Assembly: GCA_018266395.1 (NCBI GenBank)
Contig: JAFEAM010000005.1
Location: 74,307 to 130,087, forward strand
DNA length: 55,781 bases
Reading direction: 5' to 3'
Source of the DNA: Bacteroidota bacterium
GTDB taxonomy: Bacteria > Bacteroidota > Bacteroidia > Cytophagales > Cyclobacteriaceae
Shown here in pieces: positions 1 to 7,644 of the stretch (its first letter is position 1; each line of letters starts with the position of its first letter). Under the pieces are notes generated by a model. It was given only the letters and a program-made list of their open reading frames with translations, had not been told where the DNA came from and ran no database searches. Position numbers and translations under genes: made by a program.

Positions 1-6
1 ACGCGC

Positions 7-143
7 ATGCGACAGTCATGCGATACGCTAGCGACGCGCAAGCCTGGTTCAAGCCTGGTTCAAGCCTGGTTCATGCGACGTTCATGCGACACTCATGCGA
101 CGTTATGCGACGGGTATGCGATGGGTATGCGACGTTATGCGAC
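7..143. repeat. Tandem repeat with an 11-bp (10-11 bp) period
   Basis: Units start at about 7, 18, 29, 40, 51, 62, 73, 84, 95, 105, 116, 127 and 137. Most begin ATGCGAC or ATGCGAT. The units at 40, 51 and 62 are three identical copies of AAGCCTGGTTC. The unit at 29 is degenerate. Spacing is 11 bp with occasional 10-bp steps, close to one helical turn. The unit length is not a multiple of three, and no recognisable protein is encoded. The array may continue to the left of the window. Confidence 0.85.
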
Positions 144-190
144 AATTTCGCTGGAAATGACCCTGGAGCAGATCTCCGGCATAGAAGATC

Positions 191-251
191 AATGAAGTAG
201 ACCTCCCATGAAGCAGACCTGGCGGTCGCTTCATGGTTCGGTCACTTCATT
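191..251. repeat. Nested inverted repeat (two-tier hairpin)
   Basis: The inner arms CCATGAAGC (206-214) and GCTTCATGG (228-236) are perfect complements. After a single bulged A, the stem continues with GACC (216-219) and GGTC (224-227) around a TGGC loop. The outer arms AATGAAGT-A-GACC (191-203) and GGTCACTTCATT (240-251) pair in the same way, again with one bulged A. The two tiers differ at one position that changes on both sides (T:A versus C:G). Further GGTCGCTTC-like words follow at about 255-280. Confidence 0.75.
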
Positions 252-370
252 GTTTGGTCGCTTCGCAGTTCGATCGCTTCAGGGCGCTAAAGTGAAAAGC
301 CCGAAAACTCCTTCCAATTGAACGCCTCTGTAGTAAATCGGCTGAGGTCGATGCTACAGGGCAGCCCCAA
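252..370. other. Non-coding remainder of the left intergenic region
   Basis: Apart from two further degenerate copies of the GGTCGCTTC word at about 255-280, I see no gene, clear promoter or terminator here. The neighbouring minus-strand gene ends at 371 with no obvious hairpin plus T-run. Confidence 0.5.
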
Positions 371-850
371 TCACCCATTGCCATACTCAGGATGTTCGCT
401 TATAAACTTCTTTAGCGCCGAGGCCGCCGTCTTTTTGACTTTGTCCTGGACAATAGATGACCACCCAAGCAATTTGCCCGTTGGCCCAAGTGCCATGCCG
501 GCCCATTTCCACAGGTCGAAGTTGTCCTGATGCCTGATAATCCTTCCTTCTGAAAGGGTGAAAGTGGCATCGATGATGTTATGGACTTTTCTTCCGGTTC
601 GTGAAAATGAATAGGTGGCCTCCCAATGGCAACTGCCGCTTGACCCATCAGATTTCGGGTCTCTGAATGTAATAATGAGATCCTTTCCCGCCAGGGCGAG
701 CATGTGCCACATCGCCATGGCCTGTTTCCCTTTTAGCTCAGGAAATACAGGATCGCTGAAGGTAACTTCAGGATGATAGCATTCCTGCATGGCCTTCCAG
801 TCTTTCCTGGCAAAGGCTTCATAGAAACGTTGAACTACGTTGTCACTCAT
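371..850 (-). CDS. SnoaL/NTF2-like family protein
   Basis: A 159-residue protein with the layout of the NTF2-like (SnoaL) fold. The N-terminal helix carries VVQRFYEAFARKDWKAM, followed by the typical YHPEVTFSDPVF strand. The later DATFTLSEGRIIRHQDNFDLWKW segment matches the family's final strands. Members act as small cyclases, isomerases or ligand-binding proteins, and the substrate cannot be told from sequence. Its ATG overlaps the stop of the upstream nitrilase gene by 4 bp, so the two are probably translated together. No signal peptide is present, so a cytoplasmic location is inferred. The fold is well supported and the function is unknown. Confidence 0.8.
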   Translation of the reverse strand: MSDNVVQRFYEAFARKDWKAMQECYHPEVTFSDPVFPELKGKQAMAMWHMLALAGKDLIITFRDPKSDGSSGSCHWEATYSFSRTGRKVHNIIDATFTLSEGRIIRHQDNFDLWKWAGMALGPTGKLLGWSSIVQDKVKKTAASALKKFISEHPEYGNG

Positions 851-1758
851 GGTTTCTTAAGCCAGTTGTATTGGAAGATGTCGGGTCTTGCATAGTGTCC
901 GATCACGTCGAAATCCATTTTGGCACGAACAATTTCTGCGGGGTCTATTTCTGCAGTGATGATCCCTTCCTTGTTGAACAGGGGACCTGCCAGTACTTTT
1001 CCCAGCGGACTGATGATTACCGTTCCTCCTGAACTGGGAAGAGACGGATGCCCCTCCACTATCAATTTCTTTAACTCATCGGGATAATGATCAACTGTGA
1101 GAAACTGATTGCATCCTATCACGAAACAACGGCCTTCGCATGCAATATGAGTCAGGGTTGCCTGCCAGCTGTCGCGGCAGTCGGCAGTAGGGGCCAGGTA
1201 GATTTCAACGCCTTGTGAATAAAGGGCCATCCTGGCGAGAGGCATGTAGTTCTCCCAGCAGACGAGTCCGCCCAGCTTGCCGAAGGGTGTATCCAGAACC
1301 GAAAGATCGGATCCATCACCTTCACCCCAGATGATGCGTTCAGCGGCGGTGGGCTTGATCTTACGGTGACGGTGCAGCAACCTTCCTTCAGGAGAGAAGT
1401 AGAGAAGGGAACAATAAAGTGTCTTGCTCACGGTATCTCTCTCGGTGACACCGACGACCAGGCAGGCGCCCGCTTCCTTTGCCCACTTGCCCAGTTGTTC
1501 GCACTCAGGTCCTGGAACTTCGATCGAATTTTCCCAGTAGCGCAGGAACAGATCGCGTCCTTCCGGTGTCCTTCCGCCAACGGCTGTGCCAAATATTAGT
1601 CCTCGGGGATATCCCGGGATGATCACCTCTGGAAAAAGAATGAGTTTGGATTTCAAGGCTGAGGCATCGCGGATGCCGTCGCCGATTTTGCCGAGGGTCT
1701 TTTTCTTGTCCATCAGGACAGGAGCCAACTGCACGGCAGAAGCAATGAAAGGTACCAT
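847..1758 (-). CDS. Carbon-nitrogen hydrolase (nitrilase superfamily)
   Basis: A 303-residue nitrilase-superfamily enzyme, expected to hydrolyse a nitrile or amide C-N bond through a Glu-Lys-Cys triad. The triad is visible as E44 (FPEVIIPGYPRG), K133 (HRKIKPT) and C167 (GGLVCWENY). The stretch HRKIKPTAAERIIWGEGDGS is characteristic of true nitrilases and cyanide-degrading relatives rather than amidases. Length is slightly below the 310-370 residues common in bacterial nitrilases. There is no signal peptide. It is followed with a 4-bp overlap by an NTF2-like gene, suggesting a two-gene unit. Superfamily assignment is firm, but nitrilase versus amidase activity is inference. Confidence 0.88.
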   Translation of the reverse strand: MVPFIASAVQLAPVLMDKKKTLGKIGDGIRDASALKSKLILFPEVIIPGYPRGLIFGTAVGGRTPEGRDLFLRYWENSIEVPGPECEQLGKWAKEAGACLVVGVTERDTVSKTLYCSLLYFSPEGRLLHRHRKIKPTAAERIIWGEGDGSDLSVLDTPFGKLGGLVCWENYMPLARMALYSQGVEIYLAPTADCRDSWQATLTHIACEGRCFVIGCNQFLTVDHYPDELKKLIVEGHPSLPSSGGTVIISPLGKVLAGPLFNKEGIITAEIDPAEIVRAKMDFDVIGHYARPDIFQYNWLKKP

Positions 1759-1805
1759 GCGGTGAAGATAGGACGACCTCCCTTAGGGATCAACTAAGAC
1801 GCATC

Positions 1806-2318
1806 TTAAGGCTTCTTTCTGAAGACATCTTTGACCCGTGTCTCACCAGTAACATCATTCTTTGAGTACAGCTCGATGGTGAGTGTCTTACCATTGTCAG
1901 ACAATGTGTAGGTTTCCGCGATCAATGATTCTTTCGGGCCACCCTTTTCTTTATAGGAGGTAAGATAATTGAGCGTTATGCTTCTCATGTCCTTTGACCA
2001 TGAAGTGGTCTTCGTGGAGCTTTGGTCGCTATGCTTTTCCACTTCGGTCTTTCCAATCTTGAATACTTCAGCCGTGGTACTCCAATCCTTGGCTCCTGGC
2101 TGAACATAAGTATCCCGGTAGGTGAGGGACGAAGCTGTATGGGTGATCTGCCTGGTGATGGTGCCAGGGTATCCTGAGAAAGCTGATTCAGAACTGCTGG
2201 CCGACTTGTCAAATAGCCATTTACCTGAAAAATTTGAAGGAGTTTGAGCCGTTAGCACAGATATGCAGCCGAAAAGTAATGCAATCGCGAAAATTGAATT
2301 GAAAACCGCGCGTTTCAT
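1806..2318 (-). CDS. Secreted protein of unknown function
   Basis: A 170-residue protein with a clear Sec signal peptide (MKRAVFNSIFAIALLFGC, probable cleavage after LTAQ). The mature part begins NFSGKWLFDKSASSS, which resembles the start of lipocalin-like periplasmic domains. It is then rich in short alternating strands with many Thr and Ser residues, and ends TRVKDVFRKKP. I see no catalytic motif. It lies 47 bp upstream of the nitrilase gene in the same direction and may or may not be co-transcribed. Gene reality is well supported by the signal peptide and length, but the function is not known. Confidence 0.7.
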   Translation of the reverse strand: MKRAVFNSIFAIALLFGCISVLTAQTPSNFSGKWLFDKSASSSESAFSGYPGTITRQITHTASSLTYRDTYVQPGAKDWSTTAEVFKIGKTEVEKHSDQSSTKTTSWSKDMRSITLNYLTSYKEKGGPKESLIAETYTLSDNGKTLTIELYSKNDVTGETRVKDVFRKKP

Positions 2319-2426
2319 ATTTTGAACTTTTTTCGCAACAAAGATCGAAACGGGGTTGTCAATTCCGGATGAGGACAGTCATGAGGGATCGATGATTAAG
2401 GGCAGATTCGGTTCAAACAGATCCAA

Positions 2427-2454
2427 CAGATGCCTCTGTCCTCACAGGCATCTG
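2427..2454. other. Hairpin in intergenic region
   Basis: CAGATGCCT (2427-2435) and AGGCATCTG (2446-2454) are perfect 9-bp complementary arms around a 10-nt loop. There is no T-run on either side, so it is not a standard intrinsic terminator. It lies in the 345-bp gap between two minus-strand genes, which otherwise shows no gene. Confidence 0.5.
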
Positions 2455-2517
2455 AGATTCATACACACGGAATTGACCAGTTTGTTATTCTGTAGTTCAT
2501 TTGCTGATGAAGATTAG

Positions 2518-2576
2518 CCACAGAAGCACGGAACAATGCAATGACCATGAAAAGCTGTAGCTCCGTGTTTCAGTGG
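2518..2576. repeat. Imperfect inverted repeat, CCACAGAAGCACGGA type
   Basis: CCACAGAAGCACGGA (2518-2532) matches the reverse complement of TCCGTGTTTCAGTGG (2562-2576) at 13 of 15 positions. It lies between the DUF2807 gene and the secreted protein gene. It has the look of a small interspersed palindromic element, and copy number elsewhere in the genome cannot be judged here. Confidence 0.5.
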
Positions 2577-2663
2577 CAAAAGAAATTTTCTGCGCTTTGA
2601 TTAGTGATCCGGAAGATTCTTAAGCTGAAAATCGGATAGATAAATTCTATTGGTAGCCAGGGC

Positions 2664-3410
2664 TCAATATGCCCGATCAACCACCCCGGTGCCGTAGACT
2701 TTCTTGGTAACGGTTTTTGTATTCCCCTTATGCCTGACACCACCACTGCCATAGACGAGTGCCTCCAGGCTGTTGGATACGTTCAGTTCGGCATTGCCGC
2801 TTCCGCTGACTTTGATCTTGGCGGTTTCGAGGGGACAGTCAAATCCTTTTAGCATACCGCTTCCGCTGACAACCACGTCCAGCATTGTGGCATATCCACG
2901 CAAGGTCATAGAGCCACTGCCGCTGACTTCTGCTTTGACTGTGTTACCCTTCAGGTCAACGTCCATACTGCCGCTGCCCGCTACGCCAAGGTTGATGAAG
3001 TCGGATGCAATTGAGTTCTCAGAAATGATCTTGCCGCCGCCATTCACCTGCAGGTCTGAAATGTTCTTTACACTCACCCAGACCTTCATCGTTGGGTTTA
3101 CTTTGATGTCATCGATCTTGGCCCAAAGGCTCTTGTTTGGACTTTCGGGTTTGCGTTCCATGTTGATCATCAGGATGCCATTGTCCACTTTGATTTCTGT
3201 CACATCATAAATTTCCGACAACGCTTCAACCGTCACTTCCTGGCGATTGGTCTGTTTGAGCATGACGGTGTAATTGGAGTTCACGTAGATGCCTTTGAAT
3301 TCGGCAAGCTCAAGTGTCTTTTTGGTGTTCTGAGCGAATGCAATCGAGGCAATCGAAAGCAATAGCATGGATAGGACAATAAAGAAGAAGATAAAGTTGA
3401 TCTTTCTCAT
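2664..3410 (-). CDS. GIN domain-containing (DUF2807) secreted protein
   Basis: A 248-residue exported protein of the DUF2807 (GIN, putative auto-transporter adhesin head) family, very common in Bacteroidota. A signal peptide covers roughly residues 1-26 (hydrophobic core, cleavage near AFAQ). The mature part shows the family's repeated G-S-G turns (VAGSGSMDV, VSGSGSMTL, VSGSGMLKG, VSGSGNAEL, VYGSGGVRH). These correspond to rungs of a beta-helix-like fold. The ending GTGVVDRAY is also typical. It is probably periplasmic or surface-exposed. No catalytic residues are known for the family. It is transcribed alone on the minus strand. Confidence 0.88.
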   Translation of the reverse strand: MRKINFIFFFIVLSMLLLSIASIAFAQNTKKTLELAEFKGIYVNSNYTVMLKQTNRQEVTVEALSEIYDVTEIKVDNGILMINMERKPESPNKSLWAKIDDIKVNPTMKVWVSVKNISDLQVNGGGKIISENSIASDFINLGVAGSGSMDVDLKGNTVKAEVSGSGSMTLRGYATMLDVVVSGSGMLKGFDCPLETAKIKVSGSGNAELNVSNSLEALVYGSGGVRHKGNTKTVTKKVYGTGVVDRAY

Positions 3411-3458
3411 GGGTAAAGAGTCATGTATTGAAAGTCAAAAAATGCAACACCCATATAA

Positions 3459-3480
3459 AACGATCGTTGTCAGATCGTTA
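3459..3480. promoter_or_regulatory. Possible operator upstream of the GIN-domain gene
   Basis: AACGATCGTT (3459-3468) is a perfect 10-bp palindrome, followed 4 bp later by the half-site GATCGTTA (3473-3480). It lies 49-70 bp upstream of the GIN-domain start codon on the minus strand. A binding protein is not known, so this is only a candidate site. Confidence 0.3.
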
Positions 3481-3532
3481 AATCTACAAACAAAGCGACG
3501 AGTTAACCAATATGGGGGATAGGTAAATTTTG

Positions 3533-3643
3533 TTATCTGCCGGGGCCTTTCCTGAAAATCCACCGGTAAACAATGATGAAAATAGCCAGCCCAACAGCCA
3601 GTGCTATGCCTGCCTGAGGGGTCAAAAATTCAACGCCATGCAT
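3533..3643 (-). CDS. Small single-span membrane protein (36 aa)
   Basis: A short reading frame of 36 residues beginning MHGVEFLTPQ. It has one hydrophobic segment (AGIALAVGLAIFIIVYRW) followed by a basic tail (IFRKGPGR), the classic layout of a small inner-membrane protein with its positive end inside. Its ATG lies 3 bp after the stop codon of the HhH outer-membrane protein gene on the same strand, so translational coupling is plausible. No Shine-Dalgarno is evident, which is common in Bacteroidota. It is below the length cut-off of most gene callers. Confidence 0.5.
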   Translation of the reverse strand: MHGVEFLTPQAGIALAVGLAIFIIVYRWIFRKGPGR

Positions 3644-3646
3644 CGG

Positions 3647-5683
3647 TCAAAGTGATATTCTGAGCTGAAATTTAGCATCATTCCTTTCATTTCCCGCTAT
3701 TCTGTCGCCTCCGGTGCCAATTTCAATCCGGTCAAAGAACTGCGTCGCAGACCATCTGAGCCAGCATTCCAGTCGTCGGCTGATCTTCCATGAGAACACT
3801 GCATAACGCCTAATGCCTTTGCCGTCGTATGCCGGGAAGGAGTATCCTAGCCACACATCTTTTTCGTAGAAGTAGAGCCGGTTATCATAATCATCAGTAT
3901 CGAAAAGTGCGAATCTGAGTCCAAGTGACCATTTTCTGTGTTGATACCCCAGGTCCTGGGCAATGCCGAGCCCCCCTGAAACCATAGCCCCAATCATGTA
4001 TTGACTCAGCTGAAGACCGGTTCGAAATGTCCATGGCCCCCGATTAACCTCACAGCGCATCCAGAGGTTTCTCTTGACGCCCACTTCAGGCACGTACAGC
4101 GTCGAAGGCGTGGACAAGTTCCTCATCTTGGCCTGTTCTCTTACCAGCAGGTAGAGAACCGTATGACGCTCGGGCGCCCATGTAAGACGTGCCAGCCATT
4201 CATGACCCTCAGAGGGTGAATAGTCTCGGTAGGAAAGCCAGGGAAACCTGAATAGATCCACATACCCGCTCAGATCGACCCTGCGGGAGAAGCGATGTCT
4301 GAACCCGGTGTACAAACCGGTCTCATTCTGCGGCCTGGAACTTTCGGCAAATGGGTTGGCATAGAAGCTGGTGAAATCCCGGTCAAATACCCGCAGCAAC
4401 AATGACACTTCGGTCATGCCGGAGATGCTTCCTATGGCACCGGCTGTGGTGGCCCAGCCAAAGCCAAGTGTATGGGCGGATTCCATAAAGATCGTTACGC
4501 CAGGTGCGCTGATGTTGAAAAAGAACCCTGCATTGGAAAGGTGGTCACCACGAAATGCATATTGACCATATGGCGTAATACCCGGCCGGACAGGCATCGA
4601 CAGGGAAAGATGATGGAAGGTAATCCCTGCATCAATTCTGCGGGTGGTGAATTCAACCGCCATGCCAGCGTCGAACTCCCTGATCGTCTTCCGGGAAGCG
4701 AGCTCTCCCAAACTACGGTGAAGCCCGGATGTTTGCAGAGAGGTGACGAATGCTTCGCTATTCTGCTGAATGATCTTTGCGTCACGGTGAACCTGGGAAA
4801 GAAATCCATGCAGCTGCAATCTTTTTGACAGGGAGTAAGTTGCGGCTCCTCCGTTGAAACTCGTGTTTTCAGTCATTGAGGTGTAGGGAAGGAACCCGAC
4901 ATTTCCTCTCCTCACGGAGGTAATGGTCTCTGAATTCTTTCCGAATCCGAAAGTCCCACCCCATATCAGCCCTTGGCCAAGCTGCATCTGGAAATTGCCA
5001 ATAAGGATGTTCTTCCACCTGCCCTTGTCAGTAAACTGAATGTGCCAGGAGAGGTAGTCAAATCCGTATTGTCTGGATGGCGGTGACCATTGGAGGTATT
5101 CTCCCGCATCTTTTTCAAGTGCAAATCCTAAACTGAAATCATGCGGACGGGCCAGGCGATATCGTACAGTCAGATGATCCTGACTGCCGGCATAACCACT
5201 GGAGTCCTTTCTGTAACCGTCCTGGCTTTCCAGTATCCGGTCATAGCGGAGTAGCAGGTAGTGGTTCTTCTCTTTTTTCATTCTTTCGATAATGGAAGCA
5301 TCCAGTATGGTTTCTGCCTCACGAACCATTACAAATCCTGCGAGCCGTGAAATAGTAGTCATGCTTAGCCCGGGCACCGCCTGGAGTTCATACACGGAAA
5401 GGAAAGGGCCGCATTGTTCACGGTATAGCATCACTTGGCCGATCTCCTGTTCCGAAAGGATCATAAGTTGACGCAGTTCCTCAGCGGTGATTCTGTTCAG
5501 GTCGGAAGGATGAGCCCACTGCTGCAGCCATGCTTCATGGCGGGCCTCATTATCCGCATCATCATTTTGCACGGGATAGATTTGTTCAGCCAACCGGGAA
5601 ATGTCATTTACCTGTGGTGGAATATCCTGAGCCATCACAACCACGGCTTGGCACACCAATCCGATCCAGATCAATCTCTTCAT
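3647..5683 (-). CDS. Helix-hairpin-helix outer-membrane beta-barrel protein
   Basis: A 678-residue exported protein with a signal peptide (about residues 1-19, cleavage near VMAQ). Residues about 60-117 carry two helix-hairpin-helix-like units (DLNRITAEELRQL and VYELQAVPGLSMTTISRL), related to the ComEA-type HhH. The rest has the alternating pattern of a large outer-membrane beta-barrel with many aromatic-girdle strands, ending in FQLRISL. Bacteroidota commonly carry such HhH-barrel proteins, with no established role. Its ATG overlaps the stop of the PorV/PorQ-like gene by 4 bp, so the two probably work in the same envelope process. DNA binding by the HhH is not demonstrated. Confidence 0.82.
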   Translation of the reverse strand: MKRLIWIGLVCQAVVVMAQDIPPQVNDISRLAEQIYPVQNDDADNEARHEAWLQQWAHPSDLNRITAEELRQLMILSEQEIGQVMLYREQCGPFLSVYELQAVPGLSMTTISRLAGFVMVREAETILDASIIERMKKEKNHYLLLRYDRILESQDGYRKDSSGYAGSQDHLTVRYRLARPHDFSLGFALEKDAGEYLQWSPPSRQYGFDYLSWHIQFTDKGRWKNILIGNFQMQLGQGLIWGGTFGFGKNSETITSVRRGNVGFLPYTSMTENTSFNGGAATYSLSKRLQLHGFLSQVHRDAKIIQQNSEAFVTSLQTSGLHRSLGELASRKTIREFDAGMAVEFTTRRIDAGITFHHLSLSMPVRPGITPYGQYAFRGDHLSNAGFFFNISAPGVTIFMESAHTLGFGWATTAGAIGSISGMTEVSLLLRVFDRDFTSFYANPFAESSRPQNETGLYTGFRHRFSRRVDLSGYVDLFRFPWLSYRDYSPSEGHEWLARLTWAPERHTVLYLLVREQAKMRNLSTPSTLYVPEVGVKRNLWMRCEVNRGPWTFRTGLQLSQYMIGAMVSGGLGIAQDLGYQHRKWSLGLRFALFDTDDYDNRLYFYEKDVWLGYSFPAYDGKGIRRYAVFSWKISRRLECWLRWSATQFFDRIEIGTGGDRIAGNERNDAKFQLRISL

Positions 5684-6495
5684 TTGCCGGGCTTTGAACG
5701 GATTTCATAGATGGCAGAGGCCTGAATGCGCCAGCCGGTAGCTTGAGTGAATGCCATTGCGAAGTCGGCTTTGATTTTGTTACGCTTGCCGCCCAAACCC
5801 CAGTTGTAGGAATAGGGGTGCAGTCCAATTCCTGTCCTGAAGTAAATCCTGCTACGGAGGCTATGTTCTATTCCCAGCCTCCAGCTTGCTGCGTAGAGCA
5901 GATCCTTCTCGACCTCTGTTGCAATGATCCACGACGAGTTGGGTTCATAGCGCAAGCCGGCCAATAATCTGGAGGGGAGGATTTCCTGACCGGAAAGATT
6001 GCTCTGACTAAGGTTCGTGCCGTAGGCCGTCACAAACAGCCCCGGAATAATTTGGGTTACTCCTCCAAAGTCGACGCTGACACCTGTTCGAATATTGCCA
6101 TTGGATGACCGGTACTGGATGGCGTTGACCCGGACGCCCAAAGAACCAATGCCAAGCCTGTTGCCGTAGCCTATGCCGGCTATCTGCTCGCTGTAGACAT
6201 CATCACCAAACCTGTAGATGCTCGCGCCCAGTGTCCCCCAGTGGTAAGGGATTACGATGCCGACCGCGCTGCGGTTCGCTCCTGGCAAAAGCGGAGAGAC
6301 TTCGCTGGATACAATGATGCCGGTTTGATCCGCGAAAGCAAGAGCACCTGCATTGTTCAGTATGCTGCTCGCATCCGTGAGGGTAGAGTAAACGCCTCCC
6401 CTCCCAAGTCCCTTTGCGGCAATAAAGGGTGAGACGGACTGCCCTTGAATAATATCAAAGCATGCGATCATCAGAAACGTTGCCAGGTAGCGCAT
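5680..6495 (-). CDS. PorV/PorQ-like outer-membrane protein
   Basis: A 271-residue protein with a signal peptide (about 1-18, cleavage near IQGQ). The start of the mature part, SPFIAAKGLGRGGVYSTLTDASSILNNAGALA, is typical of the PorV/PorQ-type barrel family in Bacteroidota. In that family the A-x-G-x-A/G-R-G-G and NPA/NAGALA-like motifs open a FadL-like barrel. PorV and PorQ proper belong to the type IX secretion system, but this protein is shorter and may be a paralogue. It overlaps the HhH barrel gene by 4 bp and is divergent from the MORN-repeat gene, sharing a very short (about 33-bp) start region with it. Confidence 0.72.
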   Translation of the reverse strand: MRYLATFLMIACFDIIQGQSVSPFIAAKGLGRGGVYSTLTDASSILNNAGALAFADQTGIIVSSEVSPLLPGANRSAVGIVIPYHWGTLGASIYRFGDDVYSEQIAGIGYGNRLGIGSLGVRVNAIQYRSSNGNIRTGVSVDFGGVTQIIPGLFVTAYGTNLSQSNLSGQEILPSRLLAGLRYEPNSSWIIATEVEKDLLYAASWRLGIEHSLRSRIYFRTGIGLHPYSYNWGLGGKRNKIKADFAMAFTQATGWRIQASAIYEIRSKPGK

Positions 6496-6528
6496 AAGCC
6501 AAGCGAATTGATGCTTAAGTTTACAGTC

Positions 6529-7116
6529 ATGATCTCCTTCTCGCGGAAAAGCAGGCTCAGTGTTTTCGTGATGGCTTTTTGTCTGGGAAGCCTGACTGTC
6601 CTTGCGCAGGAGACAACTGACCGCTATCCTTCAGGCGAGATCCGCTCCAGGGGTATGATGAAGGACGGCCAGAAAGAAGGTGAGTGGACTTACTACTATC
6701 CCGGAGGAATTGTCAGTGCTATCGAGCAATACCGTTCTGGAAAAATGCACGGATCAGTAAGGTATTTCTACCCGGATGGCGTGAAGCAGGGGACTGAGGT
6801 GTGGACTGATGGATCACTGACGGATTCCGCTACTTACTATTTTCCAAATGGCAAACCGGAAAAGAAGGGAAGGTATGCTTCCAGTCAGTATGATGGAGTA
6901 TGGGTGTTCTACTACGATAGCGGAAGGATATTCCGAACAGTTAATTATGTCAACGGCCTGCCTGAGGGGGAAACAATGGTATATTCAGAAAAGGGTACCC
7001 TGATCCAGCACGGCTATTATCACGAAGGAAGTGAATCCGGTCATTGGAAGTTTTATGATGAAAAAGGCAAGCTGAAATCGGAGGCTGAGTATGAGAACGG
7101 GAAGAAGAGGAAGTGA
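6529..7116 (+). CDS. Secreted MORN-like repeat protein (YwqK-type)
   Basis: I place the start at the ATG at 6529, giving 195 residues with a compact signal peptide (MISFSRKSRLSVFVMAFCLG, cleavage near VLAQ). An in-frame ATG at 6511 would add six residues. The mature part has about six repeats of roughly 23 residues of the MORN_2 type: G-x-W-x-Y-Y-x-x-G, then Y-x-x-G-x-x-x-G. Examples are KEGEWTYYYPGG, YDGVWVFYYDSG and ESGHWKFYDEKG. Databases name such proteins 'YwqK family antitoxin', but there is no toxin partner beside it and the signal peptide argues for an envelope role. Confidence 0.8.
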   Translation: MISFSRKSRLSVFVMAFCLGSLTVLAQETTDRYPSGEIRSRGMMKDGQKEGEWTYYYPGGIVSAIEQYRSGKMHGSVRYFYPDGVKQGTEVWTDGSLTDSATYYFPNGKPEKKGRYASSQYDGVWVFYYDSGRIFRTVNYVNGLPEGETMVYSEKGTLIQHGYYHEGSESGHWKFYDEKGKLKSEAEYENGKKRK

Positions 7117-7132
7117 ATGCTGAATGATCAAC

Positions 7133-7344
7133 GTCCAACATTGAATGTTGAAGTATCTCTAGGCACAGGTGTATTGATTTGCCGACATAGCCCGTTCAAT
7201 CACCGGATGATTCCGCGCGTAGGCGGCCCTTAACTCGAAATGCCGGAGGGATGAAATTATTACAGCACGCGATAATCCGATGTTGCGGAAGAACCACGTG
7301 GTGACATTATTTTCCAGAAATTGAATGTTGAATCAATGTTGAAT
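7133..7344. repeat. Long intergenic repeat, copy 1 (about 210 bp)
   Basis: Begins GTCCAACATTGAATGTTG and runs through GTATTGATTTGCCGACATAG, CCCGTTCAATCACCGGATGA and CCGGAGGGATGAAATTATTA. It ends in TTGAATGTTGAATCAATGTT. It is closely similar to the copies at 7352 and 7645. The opening CAACATTGAATGTTG is itself a small hairpin. No transposase or other gene is inside it. Confidence 0.85.
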
Positions 7345-7351
7345 ATAGAAT

Positions 7352-7504
7352 GTCCAACATTGAATGTTGGAGTATCTCGAGGCACCGGTGTATTGATTTG
7401 CCGACATAGCCCGTTCAATCACCGGATGATTCCCGCGCGGAGGCGGCACTTAACTCGAATCCCGGAGGGATGAAAATTATTATAGCACGCGATATTCGAT
7501 GTTG
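7352..7504. repeat. Long intergenic repeat, copy 2 (3'-truncated)
   Basis: Matches copy 1 from GTCCAACATTGAATGTTG to about GCACGCGATATTCGATGTTG and then diverges. The 3' part (TGCGGAAGAACC... to TTTTCC) is missing. It is separated from copy 1 by only 7 bp and from copy 3 by about 140 bp of unrelated sequence. Confidence 0.82.
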
Positions 7505-7644
7505 AAGTTCCGTGTTGGAATCGTTTGGTAATGTCGGCGCGATTCATCGCAGAGGTCTTTACGAAAAGGATTTGTGTGCTTGAAGGAATTGGTCTAGGGT
7601 AATTAATCGTGAAGAGAATGTTGAATTAAATTGGAATATAGAAT
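7505..7644. other. Unique spacer between repeat copies
   Basis: About 140 bp between repeat copies 2 and 3, with no reading frame, hairpin or promoter that I can support. Confidence 0.5.

Noticed and set aside
7..143. Possible CRISPR array
   Set aside because: Units are 10-11 bp with no spacers of 25-40 bp, and no cas genes are present.
7..200. Two overlapping plus-strand reading frames of about 60 codons in the left-edge repeat
   Set aside because: They arise from the 11-bp repeat, which shifts frame every unit. They have no domain, signal or start context.
4472..4828. 118-codon plus-strand frame inside the HhH gene
   Set aside because: It is antisense to a clear signal-peptide barrel gene and has no features of its own.
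6529..7116. Toxin-antitoxin module with a YwqK-type antitoxin
   Set aside because: The protein has a signal peptide and no toxin gene is adjacent. The database name reflects repeat similarity only.
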